This document shows positions 7,037 through 9,926 of a DNA stretch of 9,926 nucleotides, piece by piece. Below the pieces are notes generated by a model, which was given only the letters and a program-made list of their open reading frames with translations, ran no database searches and was not told the DNA's origin. The position numbers were made by a program, and so were the translations under genes. Numbering within the stretch: the stretch's first letter is position 1; every line of letters starts with the position of its first letter. Source of the DNA: a bacterium (GTDB lineage Bacteria; Verrucomicrobiota; Verrucomicrobiae; Opitutales; Opitutaceae); the NCBI GenBank assembly GCA_021780625.1, contig JAJXYI010000055.1, positions 1 through 9,926 on the forward strand. The letters run 5' to 3'.

Positions 7037-8107
7037 GTGCCGAAAGTATTGGTCAACTGGAGCGAGTTTGAGCTGGGCGCAGAGGCCCAGCCCGCGGAGG
7101 CGCAAGGCTACCTCGACGCCCAAACCGGCGCGGTGTTTGTCGTGGCGACCGAAACGGCGGACCTGTTGCAGGCGCTGCTGGCCGAAGCCCCGCCCGACGC
7201 GTCGGTCGACAGGGTGATCGAGGGAGCCGACGTGCCCGACTGGCAGAAGGACGCGCTCAGGGAAGCGTGGCTCCTTGAGGAGAACCCGGGGCACCACCTG
7301 ATCCACCTCGCCGACGCCGACCTGCAAGAAGTCGGCCGCGACCTAGCGGATTTTGCCGCGACGGTGCATGACGCAGCCCTGCGACGAACACTCGAACGGA
7401 TTATCGAAGAGCGTGCCGCGGTCAGGCGTTTTCACGAGGTGGTCCAGGGCACGTTCCGTGAGCGTGAGAAGTGGTTCGTATTCCAGGAGCAGCGGCGACG
7501 TGAGAAGGCGACTGCGTGGCTCGCAGCACACGGTGTCGACGTGGAGTGGGCGCATTCGGAACCGTTGGCGGAGGACCTCACCCGCCCGACTCCCAGGCAG
7601 CATCTGTTGAGAGGCGTGCTGAAATTCACTCAGGCCGCGGCGCAGCTTCCCGGGGTAACACGGATCGCACTGCTCGGCTCGCTCACCCGCGACGAACCCG
7701 AGCCCAAGGACGCCGATGTGCTCGTGACCGTCAGCGATGCGATGGAGCTCGCGCCACTCGCGAAGGCCGGCCGACAACTTGCCGGGCATGCTCAGCAGTT
7801 AAATCGCGGAGCGGACGTGTTTCTCGCGGACGAGCGCGGCGACTACCTAGGCCGCGCGTGCCACTGGCGCGAGTGCGCGCCAGGTATCCGCGCGAGCTGC
7901 GACGCGCTGCACTGCGGCCGCCGGCCTTACCTGCACGACGACCTCCGGGACATTCGACTCAAGTCGGATCTCGTCGCGACGCCGCCGATCGAGCTATGGC
8001 CGGCGGTAGACGTGCGAGTGCCGACGCCGGACGATGTCGAACGCGTGCTCCTCGCACCGCTGCGCGCGCAGGCGGCAGCACACGGTCCCGGCAGTAACGG
8101 CGCGTAA
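7037..8107 (+). CDS. UPF0158-like domain fused to a nucleotidyltransferase domain
   Basis: A 356-residue cytoplasmic protein in two parts. Residues 1-170 look like the uncharacterised UPF0158 family: VNWSEFELG and AQGYLDAQTG near the N terminus, then DFAATVHDAALRRTLERI, AAVRRFHEVVQG, ERWF-like EKWFVFQEQRRREKATAWL and GVDVEW. Residues about 185-265 form a pol-beta-fold nucleotidyltransferase: LLGS (G214, S215), then DAD (D225, D227), with D260 in GADVFLAD as the likely third metal ligand. The tail carries C275, C280, C288 and C293 plus nearby histidines, then PPIELWP. The start is GTG at 7037. The only SD-like element (TGAGG) is 16 bases away, so the start is somewhat uncertain. It stands alone, divergent from the SDR gene, with no HEPN toxin gene beside it. 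Its function is unknown; nucleotidyl transfer to a protein or RNA is an inference from the fold. Confidence 0.8.
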   Translation: MPKVLVNWSEFELGAEAQPAEAQGYLDAQTGAVFVVATETADLLQALLAEAPPDASVDRVIEGADVPDWQKDALREAWLLEENPGHHLIHLADADLQEVGRDLADFAATVHDAALRRTLERIIEERAAVRRFHEVVQGTFREREKWFVFQEQRRREKATAWLAAHGVDVEWAHSEPLAEDLTRPTPRQHLLRGVLKFTQAAAQLPGVTRIALLGSLTRDEPEPKDADVLVTVSDAMELAPLAKAGRQLAGHAQQLNRGADVFLADERGDYLGRACHWRECAPGIRASCDALHCGRRPYLHDDLRDIRLKSDLVATPPIELWPAVDVRVPTPDDVERVLLAPLRAQAAAHGPGSNGA

Positions 8108-8110
8108 TCA

Positions 8111-8123
8111 GCCGTGGTACGGC
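8111..8123 (+). other. Small stem-loop just after the fusion gene stop
   Basis: GCCGT-GGT-ACGGC, a perfect 5-bp stem with a 3-base loop, starting 3 bp after the TAA. No T-run follows. It could assist 3'-end stability or termination together with the larger hairpin downstream. Confidence 0.3.
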
Positions 8124-8156
8124 CCTGGTCAGCGTGATTTCGCGTGAGCCCAGCCC

Positions 8157-8185
8157 CCTCGTTGAGCCCCCCCGGCTGAACGAGG
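8157..8185 (+). terminator. Strong stem-loop, possible terminator of the fusion gene
   Basis: A 12-bp stem with a single G-G mismatch and a CCCCC loop: CCTCGTTGAGCC pairs with GGCTGAACGAGG. It starts 49 bp after the fusion gene stop. A second stem of seven pairs with one G-U and a GGAGAA loop follows at 8189-8208. Neither has a U-tract, so termination would have to be Rho-assisted or non-canonical. A 5'-leader structure of the downstream sigma operon is the alternative. Confidence 0.4.
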
Positions 8186-8270
8186 CGACTTCGATGGAGA
8201 AATCGAGGACCTCCGACGAATTCTGAATCCAATCCGGTGACTCCCGACACTCACTCTTGAAAAGTTCACC

Positions 8271-8708
8271 ATGACTCACCCACTCGATTCACTCTTCCTC
8301 ATGAATATCCCCTTTCTCGCCGATCTAAATCCAGACCAGCTGAGGCTCCTCATCGTCTTCGGATTCGTCATCGTCCTCGTCGCGATCAGGAGCTTCGCCC
8401 GTTTTCAGCGGCAGAAGATGTGGCACGACACCGTCCGGGCGGCGATCGACAAGGGCCAGCCGATTCCCGACGCGCTCGCGAAGATGCCGTCGTGGAGACG
8501 TGGCCAGTGTGGCGGACCCTGGATGTGGTACCGCGGGCTCATCTGGATCGCGGTCGGCGTCGGACTGTACCTCGTCGATACCGGTGGGGTACGCCAATGG
8601 GCTCCCCTGCCGATCTGCGTCGGAGCCGCCCTGCTCATCGGCGGTGTGGTCAGCAGCCTGATTGGGAACAAGCATCGTGATTCGCAGAATCCCACCTCCG
8701 AGCGGTGA
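8271..8708 (+). CDS. DUF6249-like small membrane protein in a sigma factor operon
   Basis: A 145-residue inner-membrane protein. TM1 is at about 24-42, a cytosolic or periplasmic linker at 43-87 contains WHDTVRAAIDKGQPIPDAL, and TM2 (about 88-103, RGLIWIAVGVGLYLV) and TM3 (about 111-131) form a hairpin. The pattern of one N-terminal helix, an 'AIDKGQPIP' segment, then RRG/YRGLIWIA-VG is what I recall of DUF6249 proteins, which often sit next to ECF sigma genes. The family assignment is from memory of the pattern and is moderate. An internal ATG at 8301 (residue 11) is an alternative start; neither start has a good Shine-Dalgarno. Its TGA overlaps the sigma factor GTG start (GTGA), so the two are coupled. 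The role is unknown; modulation of sigma activity or envelope sensing is possible. Confidence 0.8.
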   Translation: MTHPLDSLFLMNIPFLADLNPDQLRLLIVFGFVIVLVAIRSFARFQRQKMWHDTVRAAIDKGQPIPDALAKMPSWRRGQCGGPWMWYRGLIWIAVGVGLYLVDTGGVRQWAPLPICVGAALLIGGVVSSLIGNKHRDSQNPTSER

Positions 8709-9247
8709 GTTCCCCCGACTCCGAATTGATCGCCCGAGTCGTCCTTTGGGACGATCGCGACGCCTTCGGCAAACTGGTGCTCCGGCACCAGTCCGCAGTT
8801 CGGCGTTTTCTGCGGCATCTGACGGGCGGCGACCATGCCACGGCCGACGATCTCACCCAAGAGACGTTCGTGCGGGCGTATCGGAACCTGGCACGACACC
8901 GCGGAGAATCGAGCTTTGCGACTTGGCTGCTCGGGATCGCGCACAACCTGCATCGGAATGCGCGACGCAAGGCGGCACAGTTCGTCGCATCTCCGGACGA
9001 ACGTCTCGACGACGAGACTACTCCGTCGTCCGCGCGAAGCTCAGACCTTCGCCACGATCTCGATGCGGCGCTGCAGTCGCTGTCCGCCGATGAGCAGACC
9101 GCCATCCATCTCTTCTATCAGCAAGGCCTCTCCCACCCCGAGATCGCGGAGGTGGTGGGCTGGCCCCTCGGGACGGTGAAGACGCACCTGACCCGCGGAA
9201 AAGAAAAGCTGCGTCACCTGCTCGCCGCATGGAATCCACTCGCATGA
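8705..9247 (+). CDS. ECF-type RNA polymerase sigma factor (sigma-70 family)
   Basis: An alternative sigma factor of 180 residues with only regions 2 and 4, the ECF layout. Region 2 spans about 20-90: AFGKLVLRHQSAVRRFL, DDLTQETFVRAYRNL (49-62, the core-binding/-10 helix) and SSFATWLLGIAHNLHRNARRK (69-89). A linker rich in D/E/S/T (about 95-118) follows. Region 4 is at about 119-172, with the helix-turn-helix GLSHPEIAEVVGWPLGTVKTHLTRGKEKL at 141-169 for -35 recognition. The start is GTG at 8705, overlapping the upstream stop by 4 bp. The stop overlaps the next gene's ATG (ATGA), so the three genes form a translationally coupled operon. I found no convincing ECF-type autoregulatory promoter in the 163 bp upstream of the operon. 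Confidence 0.93.
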   Translation: MSSPDSELIARVVLWDDRDAFGKLVLRHQSAVRRFLRHLTGGDHATADDLTQETFVRAYRNLARHRGESSFATWLLGIAHNLHRNARRKAAQFVASPDERLDDETTPSSARSSDLRHDLDAALQSLSADEQTAIHLFYQQGLSHPEIAEVVGWPLGTVKTHLTRGKEKLRHLLAAWNPLA

Positions 9248-9594
9248 ATCCCTCACTCCCGCCCGATGATGATACTCTGGATACGTGGCTGCGACGCGGC
9301 GCGGAGGTGCCACTGCCCGATGACGGCATGGTGAAACGTGTCCTCGAAGCCCTGCCGCCGCCTGCCGCCCCGGTAGCGGCGTGGACGCGATGGCTGCCTG
9401 TCGGCCTTGGCGCCCTGGGCGGCCTTTTGTGGATCGTGCTGAGCGGCCGATTCACCGTTGGAACCGGCGCGATTGATTCGACGACCATGCAACTCACCGC
9501 GCTCCTGTCCGATCCCGGCGCCCTCCTGACGCTCGCGATCTGCGCAGTGCTGGTCGCCGGATACTCGCTGGTCGGGGATTTGCTGGAAGACTGA
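9244..9594 (+). CDS. Small two-TM protein, possible anti-sigma factor of the adjacent ECF sigma
   Basis: A 116-residue protein of no family I recognise. Residues 1-38 are a soluble, acidic N-terminal segment (LPPDDDTLDTWLRRGAEVP...MVKRVLEAL). TM1 is at about 50-68 (LPVGLGALGGLLWIVLSG), a short loop at 69-90, TM2 at about 92-110, and an acidic end GDLLED. A short helical cytosolic N-terminus followed by a membrane anchor, immediately after a sigma gene with an ATGA overlap, is the usual arrangement of an anti-sigma factor. There is no zinc-binding HxxxCxxC (ZAS) motif, so this is inference from context. ATG 9244 is preferred over ATG 9229 because of the 4-bp overlap. Confidence 0.7.
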   Translation: MNPSLPPDDDTLDTWLRRGAEVPLPDDGMVKRVLEALPPPAAPVAAWTRWLPVGLGALGGLLWIVLSGRFTVGTGAIDSTTMQLTALLSDPGALLTLAICAVLVAGYSLVGDLLED

Positions 9595-9781
9595 CGGCCC
9601 CCCGGGCGTGGCGCTTACCCCGCGGTTTGAGGGCAATGGGTGGCAAGGCTGCGCCTTCGACTCGTGCCAGAAGGTTTCCCGCTGACCTCGAACGACTAGC
9701 AGTCCGAGTCTGGATACCGGAACCGATTCCACACTTGACCGCCCGGACGCGGCCCGCACCGTAACCGATTCGACTCCTTAT
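9595..9781. other. Intergenic region upstream of tRNA-Gln with small inverted repeats
   Basis: 187 bp without a gene. It contains the hairpin AAGGC-TGC-GCCTT (9645-9657) inside TGGCA/TGCCA (9641-9645 and 9665-9669), and GACT-AGC-AGTC (9694-9704) inside GACTCG/CGAGTC (9659-9664 and 9705-9710). The 9-mer AACCGATTC also occurs twice, at 9721-9729 and 9763-9771. None is followed by a T-run. No known RNA family is recognised. Confidence 0.3.
9735..9765 (+). promoter_or_regulatory. Candidate promoter of tRNA-Gln
   Basis: TTGACC (9735-9740, 5/6 to the -35 box) and CGTAAC (9760-9765, 3/6 to the -10 box) with a long 19-bp spacer. They would start transcription about 10 bases before the mature tRNA. 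The -35 is good and the -10 and spacing are poor, so this is tentative. Confidence 0.3.
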
Positions 9782-9855
9782 TGCCCGGTGGTGTAATGGC
9801 AGCACAGGCGACTTTGACTCGCCTAGTCATGGTTCGAATCCATGCCGGGCAGCCA
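9782..9855 (+). tRNA. trnQ: tRNA-Gln (anticodon UUG), 3' CCA encoded
   Basis: A full cloverleaf can be folded by eye. The acceptor is TGCCCGG/CCGGGCA (9782-9788 with 9845-9851), 7 of 7 paired. The D arm is GTGT...GCAC (9791-9805). The anticodon stem is GGCGA/TCGCC around loop CTTTGAC (9812-9818), with anticodon TTG at 9814-9816 reading CAA. The variable loop has 4 bases. The T arm is CATGG-TTCGAAT-CCATG, the discriminator is G9852, and CCA at 9853-9855 is encoded in the genome. The U1-A72 first pair and the loop sequence are typical of bacterial tRNA-Gln. The gene stands alone on the plus strand downstream of the sigma operon. Confidence 0.95.
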
Positions 9856-9898
9856 TTCGACGCGCTAACGCTTGCTCATGGCAGGCCATTCGACGCGC
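9848..9898 (+). repeat. Direct repeat of tRNA-Gln 3' end and flank (att-like)
   Basis: GCCATTCGACGCGC occurs exactly at 9852-9865, beginning with the tRNA discriminator base and CCA, and again at 9885-9898, 33 bp apart. The match extends upstream as GGCA (9848-9851) and GGCAG (9880-9884), with one extra G in the second copy. More loosely, CATG precedes both. Duplicated tRNA 3' ends are hallmarks of integrase attachment sites, but the short spacing holds no element, so a slippage duplication is equally possible. Confidence 0.55.
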
Positions 9899-9926
9899 AA
9901 GGCAGGAAGTGGCGACGAATAAAGGA

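Noticed and set aside
7037..8107. MNT-HEPN type toxin-antitoxin module
   Set aside because: No HEPN protein is encoded on either side, and the nucleotidyltransferase is much longer than minimal MNT antitoxins because of its UPF0158-like part.
9878..9922. Tiny frame starting ATGGCAGGCCATTCG (MAGHS...), like the N terminus of YebC-family regulators
   Set aside because: It stops after 14 codons, and the remaining residues (TRKAGSGDE) do not follow YebC. The similarity arises from the repeated tRNA flank.
1..9926. CRISPR array, insertion sequence or phage genes
   Set aside because: No regularly spaced repeats, and no transposase or phage protein signatures in any supported frame. The only mobile-element hint is the tRNA-end repeat at the right edge.

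Overview
The window comes from a high-GC Gram-negative bacterium. It encodes an inner-membrane/periplasm-spanning efflux pump, and its genes are tightly packed with strong G/C codon bias. A DUF6249-type membrane protein next to an ECF sigma factor, plus purine-rich ACGAAGG-type intergenic repeats, would fit Verrucomicrobiota (Opitutales-like). That placement is an inference of low confidence.

Left half (1-5874, minus strand): a four-gene cassette read in the order response regulator, sensor kinase, periplasmic adaptor, RND pump. Regulator and kinase overlap by 26 bp, and the kinase has a clear internal Shine-Dalgarno. Adaptor and pump are 3 bp apart. The only real gap inside the cassette (69 bp, kinase to adaptor) holds TGAC-N6-GTCA, the same geometry as the enterobacterial CusR box, with an extra direct half-site. 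The regulator is clearly CusR/CzcR/CopR-like, so the simplest model is a metal- or envelope-stress-responsive two-component system that switches on its own pump. The pump runs off the left edge after about 876 residues, and no outer-membrane channel is visible.

Centre (5875-8107): a 199-bp gap carries an imperfect long inverted repeat enclosing two small hairpins. It is followed by a minus-strand SDR oxidoreductase and a 213-bp divergent gap with a perfect 14-bp palindrome. The next gene, on the plus strand, is an unusual fusion of a UPF0158-type domain to a nucleotidyltransferase (pol-beta fold) domain with a four-cysteine cluster.

Right part (8108-9926, plus strand): strong hairpins, then a three-gene operon (DUF6249-like membrane protein, ECF sigma factor, small two-TM protein that may be its anti-sigma factor) joined by GTGA and ATGA overlaps. 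A tRNA-Gln(UUG) gene follows. Its 3' end plus flank is imperfectly repeated in tandem about 33 bp further on, resembling an attachment site or slippage duplication. No stretch longer than 300 bp lacks a gene.

The most noteworthy items are the UPF0158-nucleotidyltransferase fusion, the CusR-box-like operator in front of a pump whose TM4 signature is drug-type rather than metal-type, the tRNA-end repeat, and the 150-bp inverted-repeat element. I do not see a clearly new multi-gene system.
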